NCBI GenBank assembly: GCA_032718475.1
Contig: JAUCBJ010008495.1
Span: 1 to 61,360, forward strand
Reading direction: 5' to 3'
DNA length: 61,360 bases
Origin: Nemertoderma westbladi
Taxonomy: Eukaryota > Xenacoelomorpha > Nemertodermatida > Nemertodermatidae
A model generated the notes under the pieces. It had not been told where the DNA came from. It made no database searches and saw only the letters and a list, made by a program, of their open reading frames with translations. Both the position numbers and the translations under genes were made by a program. Shown here piece after piece: positions 11,801-21,372 of this stretch (its first letter is position 1; every line of letters starts with the position of its first letter).

Positions 11801-14800
11801 ATGCTGCAGTCGATAAAATATCTTGAGGAATACAGCCAAGAAAATTCCTAATAATAAGCACTATCTCATCTTCATTTGTTCCTGATCTATGAGACTTTCG
11901 TAATTGGATGAGTCTCTGTGAAAGAGATGTTAGATAGTCAAGTAAAGAAAATATCGTCTGAGTACACATATGGTAATCATTTACACTATGTGCATTTTGA
12001 GTTTCACTATTGGTATTAGTCAGTACTGCAAGTGTTTCCCTCAAGATCTCATCTCGTCCATCACCTCCTTCTATTAAAACATACTGGATAAGAAGAGGAA
12101 GCAAATATAAAGCTACACCTGTATCATGTTTGATAATAGGACCACATGCGGAAAATACTTTCGATGGAAACTCAGCTTTAATATTGCTCATCAAATGTCC
12201 CACCCACGTGCTAACCCATTCTTTGTAGTTATTGACCTTTGGCGAGGAATAAATAGGCGATTGCAAAGCTGACCAATTAGAAGCAGTCACATTTTTGTAC
12301 CTGGTGTTCAATAATGGAGTGAATATCTCTCGGGTTTGCTGAGAAAGTCTAGTCCATATTGAGTTTCCTCCAGTTATAGATGGGAATGGTGAACATTCAT
12401 AAATTGGAAGCAGTTCTTGTATTGCATATGCTGAGCAGTCCTGCTGCTTAGTACCACTCGCAACCATAAAAGCGCGACTCAATTCACAAAATAACCCATA
12501 AGCAAATTCGTTATCCTCAACCTTCTCAAATGATTTAGGTGTAGATGTTGGGGATGATTTCGGTACATCGCCTTGCAAACGAACTGGATCAATAGCTCCC
12601 AACTCACCTAAGCATTCACCATATATATGTTTCATCTCAATATTACAATCCCGACATCCATTAACAAGAACTAACACCAACTTTGCAATGACTGGATGGA
12701 CAGTTTCATTTGGGCTTTCAATAAGCTGGTTTAATATCTTTTTATTCATCTGTAGTAACTGTTTAAGCTTCTGAAGTGAATGATAATTGACATCGGAGCT
12801 TTCATGGGAAATTCCATTAATAGCTCTTTCAAGGTATAACGTGAGATCCTCTGAATTCGCAGGAGTTTCCAAAAATTCCATCAAAGTTGAAGTAATATGA
12901 CCAAGTTCGGGAACTATTGGCAAGAAAAATAGTTCATTTAAAAAATCTTTAAATTTATCCCTTTGTTCAAGCACAAAATACGAATATATCTGGGCGACTT
13001 CACCCGGAAGTATATCTAGTAGTGGTAATAATATTGCAACAATCTGAGACAACATAGGCCCAAGGGAATCAACATCAACATGCCTAATGTAAGTATGCCA
13101 AGCTTCACAAACAAGTCGCAAAAACTCCAGATCTTTTATGTTAATTTGTAAGCATATCTTGAGACTTGTTGAAACTTTCACTCTTACAGCAGTTATATGG
13201 TCAGTACCTGTTAACCCAATTAAGGAAATTAAGCTTTTTAAAGTCAGTATTTTATCAGCCAGTGTTAATGTTGAACTCAGGAGTTGAGTATCAAAAAATG
13301 AAAACACACCGAGTAACCGTGGCTGGAGGTAGTCTACAAGTTGTTTCTTTGTTCGTACATCTGTCACAGCTGGATTCTTGGTATCCCGAACAGCTAATAT
13401 TCGAATACCATTAAAAACCTGAGTATAGTGAGAGCTGAGAAAAATTAACAACTCATTAATTAATTGCTGATGATTCCACCTCAAGAGAGTATCAAGCTCT
13501 TTGCCAGTATGCTTTTCAAGGAAAGCAAGTGGTTTCTGAATATCTGTGTTTGATGCACATACTAGGAAAACAAAGATGTGGCTCATGTTATCCAATATCA
13601 TTTGTGTATCTCCAATCTCTAATATCTTAGCAATTTCCCGGATAACAACACTTGAAGCATCGTCAGTTTTTATCACCAAATTTGGAATAATCTCTTTTAT
13701 TGTGGCATTGAGAAAGGATGTGATATCCGAATATCCAAATAGATTTGAGTATGTAAGAAGGATTTCATTGATGTTATGTGAACTTCCAAGAAACTGAAAT
13801 TCATGGATGGTATCTGATATTAATTGACTTATTTCCTTCTTAAAACGCATCAGAATATCATTAAGATTTGTATTATTTGCCTTAGCGTAATTATATAACT
13901 GTGTATGTGCGGTGTAGGCTATTTCTGTATTATCTGAAAGGACACAATGTAATAGATTCTGCATAAGCATAAGAAGAAGTTTACCTTCAGCAGATAGAGA
14001 CATGGAGCCAGCAGTGCGAATAGCTGTCTCCAGGTTAGAGGGAGACGAGTTACATGCATGATAGGTTTTGCAAAATTCTGAGATAATAATGTCATTATGA
14101 GAAGTTAAGGATACCAGATGATGTGAATACAATTCAAATTCTTTTCTCACTTTATAGTGTGGGCTATTCATCATTCCAATAACACAAATAATAAATGCAT
14201 CAGGTACCTGTATTGCATGCATATTGATTACCTTGAGAAATCTTACAAATTCAATTTGTGACTCAGATGTGTCATCTATTAAGGAAGATAAATATGAAAA
14301 TAGGTAAGTAATATCCAAATTTGGAGACTTTTGATCATCAGTTTTTCCACACGTGCAAGAAGAACACGTAAATATCGCTCGTAATTCATTTTTACATGTC
14401 ATATGGGTAACAGTTAGCTTGCCAGACAAAAGGCAGGGAATATGACTGAGAAATTTAAAGACAACCGGCTTACAATCCAAACTACATAGTGTAGAATGCA
14501 GGTCCTTTGTAATTAAATTCTTTATTACACTGGAACCATTTAAACCGGATATTGATTGGCCAAAACTTGATATGATGACATCAAATGCAGCACCAACTAC
14601 CCTTGAGTCTTTCACAGATAGACAACATATTGCACATTTAAAAATCCACTTACTATGTCGTTTTTTTGAGATAGCCATAAGTGCTTTTAAACATTTAATA
14701 TGAAGTTCAATGTCAATGTCTTGGATTTGATCAACATTACAAATGTAATTTAAGTAGGTAGATGCCTGGTTGCCAAACTGATGGTCTGAAGGTCTTTCAT

Positions 14801-16382
14801 ATTTAGGAAACAACTGTGATGTAAGAATAACAACAATGAAATCAGTAATTTTATCATGTATATCGGGTAGATTGATGGACCATAATATTGCAACATATAC
14901 TGCACTTTCATAAACGACAGACATTTGAGAGGAATACTGAAGCAACATGTGCCAGTACAAATCACATATTATATAAATGTCTTCTTTGGAGAGGAAATTT
15001 GAAGAAACTGGGACTACCAGTTCCTTTGGTGTGAAAATGTAGACTATTACTTCAATGAATTGGAGCAATAATGAATCGCAGCTTGAGTTTAACTTCTGAC
15101 AAGATAAATGTAATTTAGACTTTAATTCACTAACAGAATTAGATATATGTTCTTGAAAATATTCAAGTGTTCTTGCATTGTCTTTTGAGTTAGGGGTAAA
15201 TAATTGTTCAAGTAATACAATAAATGTTCTAGGGTGTTCGGTGTTGATAAAGCTCTTGACAGTCTCACAATAAAGATTAGGTGGCCACAAAGTAACCGGA
15301 TTTTTATCTATACAGCTTGTCATAATGGAACATAAAGCTTCTAGAATAACAGGAAGTTGACAATGTGAAAGTTTAGAAAAGAGAATATTATAATCAAAGC
15401 CATCAAGGAAATGCAAAATGTATTTGTGATTCAATGAAACGCTTTTGGTCAGAAACTCTCCTATTACAATATCCAAACTTTTCAATGCGCTTGAGCTGCA
15501 ACTTAAAATGAGTGTCGAATTGGAACAGACTAATTCTAGAAAATTCCCGATGCAACTTGAGGCGTGAGATTCAGCAATCTCATCCATGGTATAACCTTCA
15601 TCCACTAAACGATTAATACAAGCAAGAGACTTTGATTTAATATCAGGGATCCCCATCTCAAACGAATACAACAAAATATTCCACATATCTGTCAAATGCT
15701 CCGAACACAAACAAGCAAAATTATCCATATTAATTTCAATCACGGGGAATAAAGAGCGCAGAAGCAAAAAGCTCTGGTCTAAGCTCACAATTGAAATTAT
15801 TGTGTTTGGACACGCCAACTGAACTTCCATTTCCTCAGTAACGCAAAACTGACTGATATAAAATTGATTAAATTGCAGCTGGTCCCCTGATGATATGCCA
15901 AACCCTGATATCACACATTCAACAATAATTTTATAAATATCAATTAAAAATCTGGAATAATAATTCACATTCTTTGATTGCAGTAGATAAATAATACTCA
16001 ACATTGTCTCCTTGCATTTCTCATGAAGAATCCAACATCGATTATCAACCAAAATAGTTAGAAGTCGGTACATAATCCATTTGAGGAAGCCTATTTGTTC
16101 ACTATGAGGACCGGTTTGTGGATCGGAACGATTATCATCAAAACTACTGAGAAATATTGATGGATATTTGCTGATTAGAAATATTGTAAATTTAAAAGGA
16201 AATAGGTACCGCTGTGCAGCTGCATCACTTTCGGATAATTTACATGCGACTTTATCTAAATCTTGCAGTAAATTTACATAATACGATGAAAGCAAATAGC
16301 GTATCTGCAAACATTTTTCTTCTATGACATCTTTGGAATCAGTATCCCAATTAACATTTTTCATAGCTTTCTGGAGATCCAT
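8841..16382 (-). CDS. ATR: ATR serine/threonine kinase (PIKK family)
   Basis: A complete 2,513-residue protein (human ATR has 2,644) in one uninterrupted frame from ATG 16382 to TGA 8841. ATR is the nuclear checkpoint kinase that, with ATRIP, senses RPA-coated single-stranded DNA and phosphorylates CHK1. The N-terminal 1,400 residues are helical-repeat sequence, with a UME-like segment around residue 1,100. The FAT region follows at about 1,500-2,000. The kinase domain begins around residue 2,170 with the ATP-binding lysine in MMCKPKDD (about 2,190). The catalytic loop is LGLGDRHGENVLFD (about 2,344) and the metal-binding segment VHVDFNCLF. The FATC tail closes the protein with LSVEGYVDHLIQEAT and QMYIGWAPYL, close to the vertebrate ATR ending. 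All catalytic residues are intact. The vertebrate gene has more than 40 exons, so the lack of any intron in 7.5 kb is remarkable. No poly(A) tract follows the stop, so retrocopy origin is not shown. Confidence 0.97.
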   Translation of the reverse strand: MDLQKAMKNVNWDTDSKDVIEEKCLQIRYLLSSYYVNLLQDLDKVACKLSESDAAAQRYLFPFKFTIFLISKYPSIFLSSFDDNRSDPQTGPHSEQIGFLKWIMYRLLTILVDNRCWILHEKCKETMLSIIYLLQSKNVNYYSRFLIDIYKIIVECVISGFGISSGDQLQFNQFYISQFCVTEEMEVQLACPNTIISIVSLDQSFLLLRSLFPVIEINMDNFACLCSEHLTDMWNILLYSFEMGIPDIKSKSLACINRLVDEGYTMDEIAESHASSCIGNFLELVCSNSTLILSCSSSALKSLDIVIGEFLTKSVSLNHKYILHFLDGFDYNILFSKLSHCQLPVILEALCSIMTSCIDKNPVTLWPPNLYCETVKSFINTEHPRTFIVLLEQLFTPNSKDNARTLEYFQEHISNSVSELKSKLHLSCQKLNSSCDSLLLQFIEVIVYIFTPKELVVPVSSNFLSKEDIYIICDLYWHMLLQYSSQMSVVYESAVYVAILWSINLPDIHDKITDFIVVILTSQLFPKYERPSDHQFGNQASTYLNYICNVDQIQDIDIELHIKCLKALMAISKKRHSKWIFKCAICCLSVKDSRVVGAAFDVIISSFGQSISGLNGSSVIKNLITKDLHSTLCSLDCKPVVFKFLSHIPCLLSGKLTVTHMTCKNELRAIFTCSSCTCGKTDDQKSPNLDITYLFSYLSSLIDDTSESQIEFVRFLKVINMHAIQVPDAFIICVIGMMNSPHYKVRKEFELYSHHLVSLTSHNDIIISEFCKTYHACNSSPSNLETAIRTAGSMSLSAEGKLLLMLMQNLLHCVLSDNTEIAYTAHTQLYNYAKANNTNLNDILMRFKKEISQLISDTIHEFQFLGSSHNINEILLTYSNLFGYSDITSFLNATIKEIIPNLVIKTDDASSVVIREIAKILEIGDTQMILDNMSHIFVFLVCASNTDIQKPLAFLEKHTGKELDTLLRWNHQQLINELLIFLSSHYTQVFNGIRILAVRDTKNPAVTDVRTKKQLVDYLQPRLLGVFSFFDTQLLSSTLTLADKILTLKSLISLIGLTGTDHITAVRVKVSTSLKICLQINIKDLEFLRLVCEAWHTYIRHVDVDSLGPMLSQIVAILLPLLDILPGEVAQIYSYFVLEQRDKFKDFLNELFFLPIVPELGHITSTLMEFLETPANSEDLTLYLERAINGISHESSDVNYHSLQKLKQLLQMNKKILNQLIESPNETVHPVIAKLVLVLVNGCRDCNIEMKHIYGECLGELGAIDPVRLQGDVPKSSPTSTPKSFEKVEDNEFAYGLFCELSRAFMVASGTKQQDCSAYAIQELLPIYECSPFPSITGGNSIWTRLSQQTREIFTPLLNTRYKNVTASNWSALQSPIYSSPKVNNYKEWVSTWVGHLMSNIKAEFPSKVFSACGPIIKHDTGVALYLLPLLIQYVLIEGGDGRDEILRETLAVLTNTNSETQNAHSVNDYHMCTQTIFSLLDYLTSLSQRLIQLRKSHRSGTNEDEIVLIIRNFLGCIPQDILSTAAYDCQAYTRSLMHYELHIRGCHNSDSLDLGFIQKLYVKLDEPDGVIGVSACRTGEPSLGNKILDYDSKGQLCDSSICYERSIQMEPDNIEHHKGLLSSLLWLCQMTQAMTYVSGLIEKHPDWTQELNCFGIEASWKLSSWNDLETYLQRDVTSPPTFSTSIGRIISHAMNNKEADYLQELKIARKQQIGLLSAASMEVCSYQRAYENIVQLHMLSELETGLGAISKGSINSVVEDWKNRLGNMQDSFRYVEPVLNLRRVILSLSQTPYTNTVIGSLWLKSAKKARKADHISTAFSSLLHGSDHDIPDFCLERAKWMFAKGEKHQALMTLQKDISEQFQNVTSDNAIERTHAKAVLFLGSLMEDTARYDSNAIMKKYKEVTEICPLWEDGFFATAKFSDRVISAVSSDRVDKMDANSVLHCVKFYGASLQYGSQYIYQSMPRLLHLWLEFGARDAARKDRAAIERDVVVLTAMNKEVADLFNKLPMYQFFTSYSQLISRICHSNREIIRNLLDILSRLVVAFPQQALWLSIAVSKSTYPIRSSRCQEMFNLAIRKDPGLQKALTHTTHLVDKLLEICNKPVDSHSSLTVSGNFKTLAKMFNSPSFSKILVPLQSMLSVTLPGKHVSHINHQPFPNRYICIAGFEEEIEVLNSLQKPKKITIRGTDGQNYTMMCKPKDDLRKDSRLMDFNDIVNKFLRKGVETRRRWLHIRTYAVVPLNEECGLLEWVTNTSSLRHILTKLYREKSQGIPVKELKLLMARKEHSEQDKLTIFTDRMLPRYKPIFWEWFLRTFPDPTVWYSARLSYARTLAVMSMVGYILGLGDRHGENVLFDSKTGDTVHVDFNCLFNKGETFEWPEKVPFRLTHNMVDALGPTGIEGVFRSCCEGTMKVLRDQREPLMCILKPFIYDPLVEWSRSKIRTDPPDSGEITNEKALTHVSDIDLRLQGILKINKKSRGLPLSVEGYVDHLIQEATSLTNLSQMYIGWAPYL

Positions 16383-18009
16383 TATAAATGTATTACCGTA
16401 TAGTCACTAGTCAGATAGTTGTTAAATAACATAATAGCATTGCAAAATAACAACATCAGTACCGGTACGCTACGCAGGTGAGCCATTAAAGGCTATTAAA
16501 TTTGATCTTATAAATAAAATTACATTGAGCCAATGTGAAGTTAACTACATGACAAGATACTGCCTACCATACAACTGAAATTCAAGCAGTTGGCGTGGCC
16601 TAACGAAATTTCACTGGAAAATTAAACATAAAAAACAAACTAAAGGTCAATTGCATAAATGTGTATGAAATGGCCCGTGCAGCCGTGTGTGAGTAATTAA
16701 AAAAGCAGTAATTTCAGAATGTAGCTTAGGCAATAGTTAAATTATTGAGTAGCACTAGATGGAATACAAATTACATTTTAAATGAATATTTATTACCGGA
16801 ACGCGGTACCATTTCGCTCTATACCGGTAATCCAACCAGGTACCTATAATGCTGTAATGATAAACATAAATTAAATTATTCCAATCTACTACACTACTAC
16901 AGCCTACTCAGATACTCCGGTTCTACAAACCATGTCTGATCAAATTCAAAGATCGAATGGAAATTACAGCACACATAACTGGTATGGTAGATTTACAGAA
17001 CTTTCACAGAGTAAAATTACCCAAATTGGGCGATATCCCAATCGGTTTGCATACTGGCACTGGCATACCAGTAGTTTTGCTGACTCTACAGTAATAAAGA
17101 AGGCTTTTGAATAATTAATACTGTAATACCTGAATACAGTAACAGCTGAACAGTAATACAGTAATATCTGAATATGCCTTTTATAGTCTTCCGGCAGTAC
17201 AAACACTGCTGTAACAGTGTAACTTGCTGACTTGCGATCACTTATAATTTAAATGTTCTTTTTTTGTTGGTCAGACACAAGCTAAAATTAAAAGTGTCAT
17301 GTACTGCGTACTGGTCTGCTGGTAGGCTAACCCTAACAGCTAAATTTATTAGATTAGGACTTGTGACAAACTACGTTATTAGATTATGGCTACAGGCAGA
17401 CAGGATGACAGGCTACCCAGCTAACGGTAGTAAACATATCTGCATATAGTCAGACAGTACAGCGGAAATTACCGGCAGACCGGTATTCAAGTATTGATAT
17501 ACAGATATACTGATATAGGGCCTACAGCCTAGGCATAATACAGTAATAAAAAAAATTTTATTACACACTCAGTAAAATAATGATAAAATGATGGTGGGAG
17601 AAACAATCAACAGATCAAGGCTGCAAGGCAAAGCCTTGATCTGACATCTCTATACCTGTATACTGGTATACTATAGCAGTATAGGCCTAACAGTATAAAG
17701 CACTTATCCTGCTGTCCTGATGGCCAAAAGCATAATACTGTAATAGCCTAATGTAATATGGAAGTTTGGTGATGACGTTGTATTGTAATTAACGGGTGCG
17801 GGTGCGGGCTGCGGGTCAATTCGGGAATTACTATTAGTACGTTTGAATGACACTAGTCAAACAAGCCTGAAATCAGATAATTATAGAATTAATGGGACTG
17901 GCTGATTAGTATAGCAGTATTGTGCGCCACCTTGAGGATTGTGCGGGTATTATTATTATAATGTAATCTACTGGACATTACAAGCTAATAACGCTGCTCC
18001 TCAGCGTTT
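16383..18009. other. intergenic DNA upstream of ATR
   Basis: Promoter side of ATR. AT-rich, with several short palindromes (GGTACC, ACCGGTA, TAGGCCTA) and a segment near 17,795 reading cgggtgcgggtgcgggctgcggg. No coding frame is recognisable. No TATA box or other promoter element can be named with confidence. Confidence 0.45.
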
Positions 18010-18505
18010 AAAAAAAACTTACAAATATTTGCTAAGGATTTTGTATGGCAGTATGGATTCAATGGTTTGTTGAAATTCAAAGAGGCATTTTGCGTTTAGA
18101 AAAACATATAAATACTTACATGGATTTTGTATAGATTTGATAGGCCTAGTTTGTTTAAATTCAAAAAGACACATTTTGCGTTTAGAAAAACATATAAATA
18201 CTTGCAATGGATTTTGTATAGATTTGATAGTTTGTTTGAATTCAATGTCATATTTTGGGTTTAGAAAAACATATAAATACTTGCAATGCATTTTGTATAG
18301 ATTTGATAGTTTGTTTAAATTCAAAAAGACACATTTTGCTTTTAAAAAAACATATAAATACTTGCAATGGCTTTTGTATAGATTTGATGGTTTGTTTAAA
18401 TTCAAAAAGTCACATTTTGCGTTTAGAAAAACATATAAAGACTTGCAATGCATTTTGTAAGTATTTAAAAGTTTGTTCATCAGGTTTCTTTGTAGTAAAA
18501 CATAT
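18010..18505. repeat. 81-bp tandem repeat, about 6 copies
   Basis: The unit begins gtttagaaaaacatataaat and contains acttgcaatg-attttgtatag and attcaaaaag-acattttgc. Unit starts lie at about 18094, 18180, 18259, 18340 and 18421, so the spacing is 79-86 bp. The first spacing is lengthened by an extra GGCCTA. The period is 27 codons, which keeps frames open on both strands by repetition alone. I see no sign of a real protein. Confidence 0.8.
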
Positions 18506-18649
18506 AAATACTTGCAAAATACAGTACTGCACTGTACTACCGTATTTTGAAAATGTTATGTTGTACAAAGTAATGTACTGTACAGTTAGGTGTTTGGTTC
18601 AAGCAGTAGAGTGTATATTTCTGTCAGCCTCACCTCTCAGCCTCCAGGT

Positions 18650-18667
18650 GGGGGGGGGGGGGGGGGG
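18650..18667. repeat. G18 homopolymer
   Basis: Eighteen consecutive G on the plus strand, next to TTATTAATTATTATTATT. It is one of about eleven such tracts in the window. Confidence 0.9.
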
Positions 18668-18921
18668 TTTATTAATTATTATTATTTGCTTTATCTGATT
18701 TGGATTATGTGCTAATTTATTACATTTAAACAATAATTTTACGTTTTTATATTTAATACTGTAAAACATCAATGTTTGCTTGTACGCGCTCAATAATTAC
18801 GATATTTTCCAACTCAAGTATTTCATTACTACAATAAAAATAAAATGTAAACGCGCAGAATCCATTAAATTACGTCATAAAAAAAACTATACATATATAT
18901 ACACTATACATATATATATAA

Positions 18922-19785
18922 TAGCATAGGATAGATCTTTTTACAGAACACAAGCGAACACAGTAGAACACACCCGAACACACTCCAAAAACTGCCGAAC
19001 ACAATCGAACACAGTCGAAAATAGAAAGAGCACAAAAAATAACACTGGGTACCAACTTTTTGATAAAATTAGCCACGCGTTGTTTTTCTATAAGAAAATT
19101 CCCGAAATTATTGAATAAAATTGTCCGAAATTAAATATTCATTTCTTATCAGATCAGGCCTAGCCTAAGCCGACAACTAATAATTTAACATAGTAGTAGG
19201 CCTAAGTTAAAGTGTGGTTACCACCGGGACAGAGATCCCTACCGGTACCTGCCAGGGTAGGTACCTAACCGGGACCCAGCTCTTTATATTCCAGCAGTCC
19301 AGTACAGCAGTAGCAGTAGGCAGGTAGGTACCGGTACCGGTGCCTATGTTGGTACCGACGTGTTGTACCGTACGTCATGTACAGTACGTACGGTAACGGG
19401 ATATCTTCCTAATTCATATCCTCATCAATCAGTCCCAGACGAAGCTATTCCAGTACACAGGCAAACAGGCCTATTAGCTAACCCAATATGACTAGTATAT
19501 ATATATATAGTTTGTTATACAGTACAGCAGTACACAACAAATGATAGGCCTACCTTAGAAGAAATTAATATTTAATTTCGCGACAATTTTATTCAATAAT
19601 TTCGGGAATTTTCTTATAGAAAAGCAACGCGTGGCTAATTTTATCTAAAAATTTGTACCCGGTGTTATTTTGTTGTGCTCTTTCTATTTTCGACTGTGTT
19701 CGATTGTGTTCGGCAGTTTTTGGAGTGTGTTCGGGTGTGTTCGCTTGTGTTCGGTAAAAAGAACTATCCTATAGCATAAAGACAA
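18922..19785. repeat. long inverted repeat with GTGTTCG-rich arms
   Basis: The left arm (about 18922-19148) and right arm (about 19556-19785) are reverse complements. Each contains a cluster of GAACACA/TGTGTTC heptamers (gaacacaagcgaacacagta in the left arm; the right arm reads tgtgttcgattgtgttcgg). Toward the centre come a ccacgcg block and cccgaaattattgaataaaa. The arms are about 227 bp and the spacer about 410 bp. The outer ends share ctatccta. The spacer is rich in GGTACC, ACCGGT and TACCG palindromes and has no frame. It is probably a foldback transposon or another non-autonomous DNA element. Confidence 0.75.
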
Positions 19786-20024
19786 TTAAATTGTTATAGA
19801 AAAAAAAATCGTGTATATTTTGAAAAACACATAAATATTAAATTTAGAAATGGTGATCACATCAAGTTGTTCAAGAAAAAATCATGGATTTTTCGAAAAA
19901 GAAAACATAAAAATTCAAATTTAGAAGTGTTGATAAGGTTAATATTATTTGAAGAATTTCATAAAACTATAGGAGAACATTCAAAGGATTTCAAGATTTA
20001 AATATATTCATTAAATAAAATATC

Positions 20025-20190
20025 GAGGGGCAATTGTGCGGGGGGGGGAAATATTTCCGGGGGGCAATAGTCCGGGGGGCAACTGTCCTCGGGTGGCAAT
20101 TGTCATCGAGGGGCAATTTTGCAGGAGGCAATTGTCCGTGGGGCAATTGTCTTAGGGGCAATTGTCCGGGGGCAATTGTCCTAGTTCTCC
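20025..20190. repeat. degenerate tandem repeat around GGGGCAATTGTCC
   Basis: About eight copies of a 14-22-bp motif with the core CAATTG flanked by G runs on one side and TCC/TCG on the other. Unit lengths vary. The core is palindromic, so neighbouring copies can pair. The array includes G9 at 20040-20048. Confidence 0.65.
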
Positions 20191-21080
20191 CAAGAAGTTA
20201 CTTAACTTTATGACTCGTCCCAGTCGTGTTTACTAATTTAATCCAATCAAATCGTTGGCTGTTTGGAACCACAGAAAAATATACAAATAGTTTACAAAAC
20301 ATACAAAATTTCCTAAATTACAGTATATGCTTACACTGACAAAGCACAGATCTCTATTAAACATTTTAGCCAATCAAATTAGATGTGTGGCACCACAGTT
20401 AAATATAAACTATTTAAGGGTTGCTTGCAAAATCTACTAAGTAAACGTGGAAAATATACAAAATTTTAAAAATAACACATCAGCAACATATATCAAACAT
20501 ACATATAAACGCCAGGCACGTTTTTATGTTTATTTCTAAGCATTTGATAAATGATTGATAAGCATTTGTGTGTTTCTCCATGTTCTGTGACACGGGAAGC
20601 CAGCCAGCTGTCGGACTGACTGACCCTGTCTCGCCTGTGTCTGTCTGTACGATTAACTTTTTGGTGGAAACTTTTGAATTTGAATATTGGTACAGACAGT
20701 CAGATACGCAGGTCAGATCACCCCAATTGGCAGATCAGATTCGTAAAGACCTGACACATACTATTTTCCATACATTTTGTTTACACAGTACGGTACAGCT
20801 GTAACCTGACTGCCTGATAGTATAGTAGCAGGTGAGGTACCATACTGTAGGGCCTAACGCACACAGGAACTAATGAGGGCCAAAGCTACAGAGAATAGCC
20901 ATAAGACTATAGAACGAACCTGGGATGGTAGCCATGAAATAAATTGTAATTCAGCCAACCACAGAACAGTATGAAGCAATATACTGTACAGTATGTAGCC
21001 TAGCGCAGAAATTAGCGGTTATACGACATCAACTGCAGAGCTGCACATTCAGACAATCTGACAGTGCAACAAACAGTGAG
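20191..21080. other. intergenic DNA
   Basis: Non-coding AT-rich sequence between the CAATTG array and the LINE tail. The short open frame near 20.57-20.80 kb has no family signature. Confidence 0.4.
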
Positions 21081-21089
21081 GACAGACAG

Positions 21090-21372
21090 ATCTGGGGTGT
21101 CTTTAAAGAGCGGACAGTTTACAGTGGCACAACCTAAACGGAGCCGCCTCCGCTTTGCAGGACATTGCTCTCGTCGTGAGGATCAGCCAGTGCATAATCT
21201 TGTTCTTTGTCGGCCTCATGGAGAGAATAAGCATGGTAGACAGCCCATGACTTTCTTGAGCTGCATCTTAAAGGACATTGGCCTTGAAGATGCGGATGAT
21301 CTAGCAAATGTCATGGGTGATAGGGAGTTGTGGCGGCTCAATTTTGTCGACAAGCCGGCACAGCATTCTTAA
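21090..21372 (+). pseudogene. LINE ORF2 C-terminal fragment
   Basis: The translation includes SRLRFAGHCSRREDQPVHN, then LCRPHGENKHGRQP and ILKDIGLEDADDL, ending NVMGDRELWR. This is the usual C-terminal tail of LINE reverse-transcriptase proteins (R-L-x-F-x-G-H, later G-R-P/Q, then D-R-x-x-W). It is nearly the same as the minus-strand copy at 57.0-57.3 kb, so both belong to one family. It is 5'-truncated and only the last 90 or so codons remain. The frame is open to TAA at 21372, so this copy is fairly young. Confidence 0.75.

Noticed and set aside
18019-18698. Frames of 107-153 codons on both strands rich in K-H-I-N-T or L-Y-V-F-L
   Set aside because: A consequence of the 81-bp repeat being 27 codons; one frame even runs into the G18 tract. 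No family signature.
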